This document shows positions 7,631-15,600 of a stretch of 24,589 bases of DNA, piece after piece (the stretch's first letter is position 1; every line of letters begins with the position of its first letter). The notes under the pieces are model-generated. The model saw only the letters and a list, made by a program, of their open reading frames with translations. It ran no database searches and was not told the origin of the DNA. This DNA is from JBGPJM01 sp041485385 (lineage in GTDB: Bacteria; Planctomycetota; Phycisphaerae; Phycisphaerales; UBA1924). The stretch is from assembly GCA_041485385.1 (NCBI GenBank), contig JBGPJM010000052.1:1-24589 (forward strand), given 5' to 3'. A program made the position numbers and the translations under genes.

Positions 7631-8524
7631 TCAGCTTGAATCGACGGTCTGTTGCGCAGCCTCGGTTGTGATGCCGCGGATGAGCCAGTTGCGTTCCATC
7701 GGGCCGCGCTGCTGGCAGGCCAGCTCGAAGTGGAAGTCCTGGGACGTCGGGGTATCGGGGGGCGCCGGAAGGCGGGAGGCCCGCGGGTAGACCGTGACGG
7801 TCTGGAGGATCTTGTTGTCGTGGTACGAGGGCTTGTGGAACGCGAGGCGGCCGGCGCTAAGGAGAGGGGCGAGGGGTTCCGGGGGGTCCTCGATGAACTC
7901 TTCGAGCGTGCGGAGGCCGGCGTCCTCATCGTCGGGGCCGAGGGAGGCGTCGCGGTCGAGGAAGGCGTGGAGGGTGGCGAGGCCGGCATCGGGCTCGGGG
8001 TCATCGTTCTGGCGGAGGGCATCGATGACGAGGAAGGGGATTTCGGTGGGGCAGACGCTGTTGCCGGGCGTGGACTTTGGAGTGGGGAGGCCCGATGGGG
8101 GATGTGGGATATGTGGGATGTCGGATATGTCGGATGCGGGATGTGAAGAAGCGGAGCCGTTGTTGGATGGACGGTTGAGTGCGCGGAGGAGGAGGGCGCA
8201 GGCGCGGCGGCGCTCGACGGGGTCGGTCCTGGCGTCGTCGACCTGATCCTTGAGGGCCCTGATGGCGGAGAGACGGGCCTCGGGGACGATGAGGCGGAGG
8301 CGGAGTTCGACAAGGGCTTCCAGGGCCTCAACGCGGCGCTGGAGGTCGGGCCTGGAGACGAGCTCGAGGAGGTCGGCGAGGTCGAGGTGGAACTTGGCGG
8401 CGATCTCGAGGGGGGAGAGGTTCGGATCAAGGAGGGCCGCGTAGATGGCGGCGAGGTCCGCGACAGGAGGTGCGGCGGCGGCCGGGACAGGAGCGGGCGG
8501 GTATTGAGCGACCGACTGGACCAC
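7631..8524 (-). CDS. Hypothetical protein with N-terminal helical (HTH-like) region
   Basis: A 297-aa protein I do not recognise. After an Ala/Pro-rich start, residues about 24-118 are helical and charged. They include 'DPNLSPLEIAAKFHLDLADL', which resembles the helix-turn-helix of small DNA-binding proteins. Residues 127-144 (SHPASDISDIPHIPHPPS) are encoded by a short-period DNA repeat and look like a linker. The C-terminal part has acidic segments ('DPEPDAGL', 'GPDDEDAGL') and a final beta-rich region ending in QTVDSS. The start is a GTG preceded at nine bases by a consensus -10 element, so the transcript is probably leaderless. A DNA-binding role is only a guess from the N-terminal helices. 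Confidence 0.7.
   Translation of the reverse strand: MVQSVAQYPPAPVPAAAAPPVADLAAIYAALLDPNLSPLEIAAKFHLDLADLLELVSRPDLQRRVEALEALVELRLRLIVPEARLSAIRALKDQVDDARTDPVERRRACALLLRALNRPSNNGSASSHPASDISDIPHIPHPPSGLPTPKSTPGNSVCPTEIPFLVIDALRQNDDPEPDAGLATLHAFLDRDASLGPDDEDAGLRTLEEFIEDPPEPLAPLLSAGRLAFHKPSYHDNKILQTVTVYPRASRLPAPPDTPTSQDFHFELACQQRGPMERNWLIRGITTEAAQQTVDSS
8094..8145. repeat. Short-period GAT-type repeat inside a coding region
   Basis: Seven consecutive units begin with GAT: GATGGGG, GATGTGG, GATATGTGG, GATGTCG, GATATGTCG, GATGCGG, GATGTG. Units of 7 and 9 nt are mixed, so a change in unit number can alter the frame of the 297-aa gene in which it sits. Confidence 0.75.
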
Positions 8525-8533
8525 GATTAGGAC

Positions 8534-8562
8534 AATATACGGCTATGTGCCGGCTTTGTCAA
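8534..8562 (-). promoter_or_regulatory. Consensus promoter of the 297-aa gene, implying a leaderless mRNA
   Basis: On the minus strand, TTGACA (8557-8562, perfect -35) and TATATT (8534-8539) are exactly 17 bp apart. The start codon GTG begins at 8524, only nine bases after the -10 box, so transcription should begin at or within about 3 nt of it. There is no room for a ribosome site. Confidence 0.75.
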
Positions 8563-8593
8563 GGTTTAACTTGGTATATTTTGTAGCAACCCG

Positions 8594-8880
8594 TTAGGAC
8601 GCAACTGCTTCGTGGTGACTGACGGCGCTTCCGTCCCCGCGCCTGAGCTGCAGGAAGACCAGCGACGAGCCCATCGTCAGCAGCCCCGGGGTCAAGAAAA
8701 GTCTGATGGAGACCCAGGATCATCCTGGCATCGCCCGGCGTGCGCGTTCCGACAAACAGCACCGTGAGCAGCGAGGCGACGGCGACGCCGAAGCTCGTCG
8801 ACATCTGCTGGGCTGTGCCGGCAATGCTGCTGCCCATGCTGGCGTCGTGATCGCTGAGGTCAGCGAACGCCGGGGGACGC
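8594..8880 (-). pseudogene. C-terminal remnant of an MFS (DHA2/EmrB-type) transporter, frameshifted
   Basis: The minus strand encodes 'AFADLSDHDASMGSSIAGTA', 'QQMSTSFGVAVASLLTVLFV' and 'ILGLHQTFL'. This matches the penultimate membrane region of 14-TM MFS exporters. Near 8693 the reading frame must shift by one base to continue as 'LTPGLLTMGSSLVFLQLRRG', 'DGSAVSHHEAVAS' and a TAA at 8594-8596, which is a natural MFS C-terminus. Everything upstream of about residue 400 of a normal transporter is missing; the fragment runs into the iron permease gene. It is a truncated pseudogene with at least one single-base frameshift. Confidence 0.75.
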
Positions 8881-9300
8881 GCCCACCGCAGGGCATGACG
8901 TGTCGGCCTGCCCTGAGGACAGGCTCCGCCTTGCCTCCTCCGCCAGCTTCTTGTAGCTGCTCCGGACCACCTCGAGTTGAGCGGCGTCCAGGGTCTCCAG
9001 ATCCAGCAAGGAGTTGTGCGCCCCCTCGACGGCCCGGATGAGTTCATCGAGCTTGATCTGGATGGCGGCCGAGTCCCGGTTCTGCGAGTTCTGGATGAGG
9101 AACACCATCAGGAAGGTGACGATGGTCGTGCCGGTGTTGATGACCAGCTGCCACGTGTCGCTGAAGCGGAAGAGCGGGCCGGTGAGCACCCAGATCACGA
9201 TGATGAGAGCCGCGGCGGCGAATGCGGCGGGGTGACCCGACCCCTGCGCGGTGCGCTGGGCAAGCCGGCCGAAGCGAGTCGAGTACGTCGCGTGGGTCAT
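8860..9300 (-). CDS. Low-affinity iron permease family protein
   Basis: A 146-aa inner-membrane protein. Two transmembrane helices (about 24-42 and 52-70) are followed by the diagnostic 'FLIQNSQNRDSAAIQIKLDE' and a cytoplasmic helical tail (LIRAVEGAHNSLLDLE, then EEARRSL). This is the Iron_permease (FET4-related) domain; bacterial members are small and their iron transport role is inferred from the yeast protein. The start at 9300 (ATG) fits the family; upstream in-frame residues do not, and the ribosome site is weak. The last 15 residues (from QADTSC) look unrelated to the family and coincide with the junction to the MFS remnant, so the 3' end may have been replaced. Confidence 0.82.
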   Translation of the reverse strand: MTHATYSTRFGRLAQRTAQGSGHPAAFAAAALIIVIWVLTGPLFRFSDTWQLVINTGTTIVTFLMVFLIQNSQNRDSAAIQIKLDELIRAVEGAHNSLLDLETLDAAQLEVVRSSYKKLAEEARRSLSSGQADTSCPAVGASPGVR

Positions 9301-9394
9301 GGCGGGTCTCGCTGTTGTGACTGGTTCGTGCGACGAGGGCGCATCGCGCCGACAGGTCGCAGAGATCGTGATTGTAGCGACGGGCCCTGAGCGG

Positions 9395-9580
9395 CCTGCT
9401 GGCGCCCTTGCTGCTGCTTTGCAAGACTCAGACGGCTGGGTCCGCAGGTACGCCCACTGGGTACTCGGCCGCATTGGCGCGGACGCGAAGGAGGCCCTCG
9501 CGGCCCTCCGTCAGCGTCTGAAGGAGCAGAATCTCCATGAGCAACTCACCGCCGCGGAGACGATGTTGCTGATTGACCCA
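9395..9580 (+). pseudogene. HEAT-repeat gene fragment
   Basis: The plus strand encodes 'ALAAALQDSDGWVRRYAHWV', 'LGRIGADAKEALAALRQRLK' and 'EQLTAAETMLLID'. This is one and a half clear HEAT repeats of the type common in planctomycete proteins. No signal peptide, start codon with ribosome site or family-like sequence lies on either side: the frame upstream is antisense to the iron permease gene and downstream it runs antisense into the HMA gene. I read it as an orphaned internal piece of a larger gene. Confidence 0.6.
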
Positions 9581-9758
9581 TCGGCCGGGCCCGGTCGAGG
9601 GCTTCCACCGGGGCAGGCCCGTCGCTTTCGATCTGCGCCTCCGGCGGGTTCAGCGACACGTGCACCGAGCGCACGCCCGGCACACTCTGGAACGCTTCGG
9701 TGAGCCGCCGCGTACACGCCGGACAGTGCATCCCCTCGATCCTAACTTGGGTCTTCAT
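9546..9758 (-). CDS. Heavy-metal-associated (HMA) domain metallochaperone, C-terminally altered
   Basis: A 70-aa protein. It begins MKTQVRIEGMHCPACTRRL, the GMxCxxC soft-metal (Cu/Ag/Hg-type) binding loop with Cys12 and Cys15. It then shows the expected helix and strand (LTEAFQSVPGVRSVHVSLNP, PEAQIES). The second helix and last strand, normally ending near A-G-Y, are replaced by 'ALDRARPMGQSATSSPRR'. The start codon overlaps the stop of the TolC-family gene (ATGA), so translation is coupled and it is the last gene of the efflux operon. It lacks a signal peptide, so it should work in the cytoplasm, handing metal to a sensor or pump. Confidence 0.85.
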   Translation of the reverse strand: MKTQVRIEGMHCPACTRRLTEAFQSVPGVRSVHVSLNPPEAQIESDGPAPVEALDRARPMGQSATSSPRR

Positions 9759-11263
9759 GGCTTGGCGTCCCCATTCGGAGTCTGGGGCGGCGGCGGGGGC
9801 ATTGCAGCGCTGGGGGTCTCGGCGCCGGACGGAGCGTGCGACGAGGGAGGCGGAGAGAGGGGAACGAGCCGTCCCCCGACCGCGTACTCCAGTTGGATCC
9901 GGGCCAGCGCCGCCTGATGCTCCAGGTCGTTGAGGGCCTGGCGGGCCTCGACAACGTTGCGTTGCGCTTCGAGCAGGACCGTCACGTCCGCCTGACCAGC
10001 CTTGAGCGAGGAATCGGCGAGAGACAGGTTCTGCTCGGCCAGCGTGAGCACATCGTGCAGGTACATGTCCGCCAGGCGCGCCGATGCGTCGGCCTCGACG
10101 AACGCCGTGCGGGCCTGCGTGACGGCCCGCTGCGTCACGGCCTCGTAGGCGACCAGGGCCGCGCGGGCGAGCGAACCGGCCTTGGCGATCTGCGCCTGGT
10201 TGAGGTCGAAGATGGGTACGGCGATCTCCAACTCGGGTCCGATGAAGCGACCCTTGTCCTCCGTCTGCTCGAAGGTCACGCCAAGTCCAAGGTCCCTGAT
10301 GCGGCTGCGTTCTTCCACCGTGAGGTCGGCGCTGCTCGCCTCGACGACGGCCCGCCCGGCCGCCACGTCCAGCCGCTGCGTCGCCGCCAGTTCGATCGCG
10401 GTCGCTTCGGTGAACCCGTCGGGCATGGTCGGTTCGTGCGGCGGGCGTGCGCCATCGGACCCGTCCGCGGCGGTCCAGCCGTCCCCGGCCGCGGCGAAGC
10501 CCATGAGGCGGAGCAGCTCGCGGCGCTCCTTGGCCAGGTCCCGCTCGCGCCGTGTGAGGTCTGCCCTCAGACCCAGGAGCTGCTGGCGGGCGCGGTTGAC
10601 ATCGAGCCGCGTCCCCTCGCCGGCCCGGATGCGTGCTTCGAGGGCCTCGATCGACTTCTCGACCATCTCGATATTCTGCCGAGTCAACGCGACACCCCGC
10701 TGGCCGTAGACGAGGCGGGCGTGGGACGCCTTCACCTCCGCCACGAGCCGCAGGGCCTTGTCCGAGAGAGACAGGACCGACTCGTTCAGCCTCGCCTCGG
10801 CGGCGCGGATGCGCCCCGGGCGCAGCCAGAGGGCCACGAAGCTCTGCACCACCGAGGCGCCCGCCTGCGAGTAGCCCTCGACCGGGTCGAACGGGAAGCG
10901 GAGGGCGACCGAGAGCACGGGGTTGGGCAAGAGGCCCGCCTGCACCAGGTCCGCGCGGCCGGCGCCGATCAGCTCGACCTCGGCACGGATCTCCCGGTTG
11001 TTCTTGAGCGCGCTGACGATGGCCTGGTCCATCGCCAGGGGCGAGCGGCCGTTCCACGCGTCGAGCGCGCCCGACCACGGCTGGTCCCACGCGGCGGTGA
11101 AACCGGACCGCTCCTGCACGGTCGTCGCCGCGTGGTTGATGTCCGGCTTGGGGTCCAGCGAGGCGCACCCCCCCAAGCCCGCCAAGGCGGCCAAGGCGGC
11201 GACGCAGAGCGGGCGCGGCCTCCGCGGCAAGGGCGCGAGTGTCCAGTCAGTCCGTCGTGTCAT
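9755..11263 (-). CDS. TolC-family outer-membrane efflux lipoprotein (CzcC/CusC-like)
   Basis: A 502-aa protein from the ATG at 11263, which has GGAG 9 nt upstream; the ATG at 11278 would add five residues but has no ribosome site. The signal peptide ends in a lipobox-like LGGC (Cys33 from this start). Two OEP repeats follow, each with long coiled-coil helices ('SPLAMDQAIVSALKNNREI', 'EARIRAGEGTRLDVNRARQQ', then 'AGQADVTVLLEAQRNVVEA' in the second). The C-terminus is Pro-rich. It should form the trimeric outer-membrane exit duct for the RND pump encoded upstream. Its gene lies near the 3' end of the operon, 63 bp after the metal-binding protein gene, whereas CzcC or CusC genes are usually first. 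Confidence 0.92.
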   Translation of the reverse strand: MTRRTDWTLAPLPRRPRPLCVAALAALAGLGGCASLDPKPDINHAATTVQERSGFTAAWDQPWSGALDAWNGRSPLAMDQAIVSALKNNREIRAEVELIGAGRADLVQAGLLPNPVLSVALRFPFDPVEGYSQAGASVVQSFVALWLRPGRIRAAEARLNESVLSLSDKALRLVAEVKASHARLVYGQRGVALTRQNIEMVEKSIEALEARIRAGEGTRLDVNRARQQLLGLRADLTRRERDLAKERRELLRLMGFAAAGDGWTAADGSDGARPPHEPTMPDGFTEATAIELAATQRLDVAAGRAVVEASSADLTVEERSRIRDLGLGVTFEQTEDKGRFIGPELEIAVPIFDLNQAQIAKAGSLARAALVAYEAVTQRAVTQARTAFVEADASARLADMYLHDVLTLAEQNLSLADSSLKAGQADVTVLLEAQRNVVEARQALNDLEHQAALARIQLEYAVGGRLVPLSPPPSSHAPSGAETPSAAMPPPPPQTPNGDAKP

Positions 11264-11326
11264 GCGATCTGTCTCCATCAGGTAAGCGGCCCGCGCCGCT
11301 CTCGCGGGGCGGGTCGTGGGGTGTGC

Positions 11327-12679
11327 TCACTTGTGGTCGTCGTCCTTCTTGTCGTGCTCGTGCGGCTTGGCATCGCCCTCACCCTTGGCGACGTTGAACG
11401 TGAACGGCACGGTGATGACCTTGCTCATGTGCTGGAACTGGGCCCAGCCCTTGTACACGCCCGGAGCCGTGAAGAAGGCCTCGAAGTCCACCTTGGGCCC
11501 GGTCTTGCCGCCCGTCGCGTGCTCGGCGCCCTCTTCGTGCGGGTGGCTGTGGACGAAGTTCTTGAGGTCCTGGCTGATGACAACCAGGTGGCCCATCGCG
11601 CCCAAGTACGGCTGGAGGTCCGTCACCGGCTTGCCGTCCCTGGTGATGGTGTACGCCATGTGGGTCTCATCGCCGGTCTTGACGGGCCCGCCGGTGTCGA
11701 GCGTGACGGAGTAGCCGTCCACGGTCTTGGGAGTGCCGGTGTCAACGACAAGCGGCTTGGCCGCGGGGGCCGCGCCCTCGACCTTGATCGGGACCTGCAC
11801 GACCTGCTGGCCCACCTTGGGCGGCGTGAAGTCGTTGAAGAGCAGGTAGTCCCCCGCCTGCGGGAAGGTGAAGGTGAGGCTGAACGTGCCGTCCTTCTGG
11901 ACGGCGGGGTGCTCGTGCGCGTACCACGAGAGGTCTTTGCTGACCATGAGCAGGTGCAGGATCTTCTCGTGCACCGTCTCCAGCGTGGTGACGGGCGCGC
12001 CGGTCGGGTCCTTGAGCGTGAACATCAGCATGGCCGGCTTGCCGGGGGTGATCGTGCCGCTCATGGGCTTGACGTCCACCGAGTATTTGTCGGTGGTGAG
12101 TTTCTTGAGGTCCATCTTGCAGACCGGGCACTTGCCGGGTTTGTCGTATGTCTTGCCCCCCTCGCAGTGCATGACGCAGTAGAACGCCTCGTGCGCCGCG
12201 TCACTTCCGCCGGCGGGGGCATACTTCTTGAGCATTGCCTGGAGCGCGACCATCTCGGCGTAGACCTTTTTCGTGCCCGCCTCGTCGCCCGCATCGCCCG
12301 CCTTGTCGATGGCGTCGAACTTGCCCGCCAGCTCCTTGGCGGACTTGTTGATGTCCTTGACGGCCTCCTTGGGCACGCCCGAGCCGGGCTTGAGGGCCAG
12401 CGCGGCGAGTGTGTTGGCCACATCGACGATCACCTGGGCCTCTTTGTGTACGTCGTCGAGCTTCTTGCCCTTGATGAGCCCGTCGATGTTCTCCAGCCGC
12501 TCGTCGATCTCGGCGATGGCCGCGGCGTAGGTGTCGGGCGCCTCGCGCTTCTCGCCCGCGCCGTGGCCCTTCTCGGGCTGTTTCTCGTCGTGGCCGGGCT
12601 GGGCCATCGCGGGTGTGCCCAGCCACGCTGCCGCGGCGACAGCCAGGGGGGTGATCCACTTCCAGTGCTGCGTTCTCAT
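11327..12679 (-). CDS. Periplasmic heavy-metal-binding protein with HMBD motif and duplicated HxHP domain
   Basis: A 450-aa protein with a signal peptide (cleavage after about 26, AMAQ). Residues 50-153 are helical. Residues 167-193 carry the heavy-metal binding domain: YCVMHCEGGKTYDKPGKCP, then VCKMDL, i.e. Cys-X2-His-Cys and Cys-X2-Cys. This motif is usually found at the N-terminus of CusB/CzcB adaptors. Two related beta domains follow (about 201-300 and 322-430), each with a strand ending in an HxHP motif (H255-E-H257-P and H377-S-H379-P). The tail is His/Asp-rich (HEHDKKDDDHK). The start codon overlaps the RND stop (ATGA), with AAAGGA upstream. Role inferred: capturing metal in the periplasm for the pump. 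The metal is not known. Confidence 0.88.
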   Translation of the reverse strand: MRTQHWKWITPLAVAAAAWLGTPAMAQPGHDEKQPEKGHGAGEKREAPDTYAAAIAEIDERLENIDGLIKGKKLDDVHKEAQVIVDVANTLAALALKPGSGVPKEAVKDINKSAKELAGKFDAIDKAGDAGDEAGTKKVYAEMVALQAMLKKYAPAGGSDAAHEAFYCVMHCEGGKTYDKPGKCPVCKMDLKKLTTDKYSVDVKPMSGTITPGKPAMLMFTLKDPTGAPVTTLETVHEKILHLLMVSKDLSWYAHEHPAVQKDGTFSLTFTFPQAGDYLLFNDFTPPKVGQQVVQVPIKVEGAAPAAKPLVVDTGTPKTVDGYSVTLDTGGPVKTGDETHMAYTITRDGKPVTDLQPYLGAMGHLVVISQDLKNFVHSHPHEEGAEHATGGKTGPKVDFEAFFTAPGVYKGWAQFQHMSKVITVPFTFNVAKGEGDAKPHEHDKKDDDHK

Positions 12680-15600
12680 GGTCCGATTCCTTTCTCAGAA
12701 GGGGTGGTGGTGACGGACACAGCCGCGCCGTCGAGCCGTTGGGGCTGCGGCGGCGCTGCGGTCGCTTGGGCCAGACGCGACGGGGATTCGGAGAAGTCCT
12801 CCGCGCCTCGCTGGTAACGTTCGATGAGGCGCTCGGCGGCCTTGCGTCCGAAGCGCAGGAATACGGTCGGACGCACGAAGAAGTCCAGGGCCGTGCTGGT
12901 CAGCAGGCCACCGAGCACGACGAGGGCGACGGGGTGGAGGATCTCTCGGCCGGGTTGGCCCCTGGAGATCGCCAGGGGGATGAGCGCCAGAGACGACGTG
13001 AACGCCGTCATGAGCACCGGCGCGACGCGCTCCTGGCTGCCTCGGACCACCATATCCTTGCCGAACGGGACGCCCTCGTGGGTGATCAGGTGGATGTAGT
13101 GGCTGATCATGAGCACGCCGTTGCGGGTGGCGATGCCCGTGAGGCTGATGAAGCCCACCAGGCTCGCCACGCTGAACTCCGTGCCGGTCAGGTAGAGGGT
13201 CCCGACGCTGCCGATGAAGGCGAAGGGCACGTTCAGCATGATCTGGAGGGCGAGGACCGCCGAGCGGTAGCTGCTGTAGAGCACGAAGAACATCGCCACG
13301 AGGCTCGCGGCCCCCAGGAGCGTGAGGATCCGTGTGGCCTCGCGTTGGCTCTCGAACTGCCCGCCGATCGAAAGCGCGTATCCCTGCGGGAGCTTGACGT
13401 CCATCGCGATGCTCTTGGCGAGCTCGTTGACCGTGCTCCCCAGGTCGCGGCCGCGGACGTTGCACTGCACGACGATGCGGCGGCGCAGGTCCTCGCGGAG
13501 CACTTGGTTGGGGCCGCGCTGCTCGACGATGCTCGCCACGTCTGAGAGGAGCACGACCGCCCCGGAGGGGCTGAGGAGACGGATGTCGCCAAGCCGGTGG
13601 AGGTCCTGGGTCCAGCGCTCGTCGAGCTTGAGCACCATGTCGAAGCTCTGGAGCCCGTCGAGAACCTGGCTCACGACCTTGCCCTTGACGGCGGCCTCCA
13701 GGGCGTCGGTGAGCTGTGCGGTGGCGAAGCCGACTCGGGCTGCGGCGTCGCGCTTCACTCGGAGATGGACCTGCGGCACGAGGACCTGCTGCTCAACCTG
13801 GAGGTCGGCGACGCCGGGGATGCCGTCCATCGCGGCCCTGGCCTGGTCGGCGAGCTTGCGCAGCGTTCCCAGGTTGTCGCCGGAGAACTTGACGGCGATC
13901 TGGGCCCGCACGCCGCTGAGGAGGTGGTCGATCCGGTGCCCGATGGGCTGCCCGATGGACACGACCACCCCCGGGATCACCTCCAGCTGTGCCTGCATTT
14001 CGGCGAAGACCTCGGGGCGCGGGCGGACCTTGGACGGGGGTTTGCGTCCCGCCGCGGTTGCGCTGGCGTCCGGGTGCTTGGCCTCCTGCTTGGTCCAGAA
14101 GTCCACGTCGATCTCGCTGTAGTGCACACCCTCGGCGTGCTCGTCCTGCTCGGCGCGGCCGGTGCGTCGCCCCGTGCTCTTGACCTCGGGGATCGTCAGG
14201 AGGAGCTCCTCGGCCTTGCGCCCCAGCCGGTCGGACTCGGCGAGCGCGACGCCGGGCTGGGCGATGACGTTGACGGTCGCGGTACCCTCGTTGAAGGGGG
14301 GCAGGAACTCCACACCCAGGCGCGTCACGAGGAAGCCCCCGACCAGGACCAGCGCCCCGCAGATGGAGATCACGGTCATCGGCCGGGGGAGAGTCAGGGC
14401 ATACGCCCGGCGGGCGACAGCCTTGAAGAACCGGAGCACGACGCCGTCCCGGCCGTGGGCCATCCGCTTCATCCCGGGGAGCAGGTAGAGGGACAGAACC
14501 GGCGTGACGGTCAGGGACACGACCATCGACGAGAAGATGCTCACGATGTACGCCACGGCCAAGGGCCGGAACAGCCGCCCCTCGATTCCCGAGAGCGCGA
14601 AGAGCGGGATGAAGACCAGCAGGACGATCATCGTGCCGATGAGGATCGCGTTCCGTACCTCGCTGGAGGCCTCGTAGACGATGTAAGCGGGGGAGCGGGG
14701 ATTCGGGCCGGCGCGGTTCTCGCGCAGCCGCCGGAAAACATTCTCCACGCCCACCACCGCGTCGTCCACGAGCTCGCCGATGGCGACGGCGATACCGCCG
14801 AGCGTCATCGTGTTGACGCTCATGCCGAATGCCGCGAACACCAGGGCCGTCATCACCAGGCTCAGGGGCAGGGCCGTCAGGGTGATGAGCGTCGTGCGGA
14901 CGTTGAGCAGGAACAGCACCAGGACGATGACTACGAAGATGCTGCCGTCGCGCAGCGCCTCGATCACGTTGTCGATCGCCTGCTGGATGAAATGGGCCTG
15001 GCGGAAGAGGTCCGCGTTGAGCACCAGGTCCTTCGGGAGTGTTGGCTTCAAGCCCTCCAACGCCAGGTCGATGCGCCGCGTCAGGTCCCGCGTGTCCGCG
15101 GTGGGCTGCTTCTGCACCGCCATGATCACGGCCGGGGAGCCGTTCATCGACCCTTCGCCGCGCTTGATGGACGACCCAGCCTCGACCACCCTGGCTACGT
15201 CGCGGACCAGTACCGCCCGGTTCCCGTGCTCGTCCGGGCTGGTGCGCATGGCGACAAGCGAACTCTCGATGTCTTCGACGCTCCGGACGCGACCGATGTT
15301 GCGGACCACAAGTTCCTGGCTCTTGCCGACGATGAAGCCGCCGCCGGTGTTCTGGTTCGACTTCGCCAGCGCGGTCTCCAGGTCCTCCATCGTGAGGCCG
15401 AAGAGGCGCAGGCGGTCCGGATCGGCCTTGACCTGGAACTGCTTCAACTCGCCGCCCATCACCGTCACCTGGCTGACGCCGGGGACGGAGAGCAGGGCCG
15501 GGCGCACCACCCAGTCTGCCAGCGCGCGCACCTCCATCGGGCTCTGCGTCGGGCTCTGGAGCCCGATGAGCATGATCTCGCCCATGATGCTGCTGACCGG

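Noticed and set aside
6523..8430. Minus-strand open frame of 635 codons spanning the DUF1579 gene and most of the 297-aa gene
   Set aside because: Ser/Pro/Arg low complexity in the wrong frame; the real genes have a signal peptide, ribosome site and promoter in other frames.
9836..12817. Long open frame on the plus strand, opposite the TolC and metal-binding genes (about 990 codons)
   Set aside because: Low-complexity Arg/Gly/Val/Asp composition, no domains, and antisense to two genes with clear families; a GC-content artefact.
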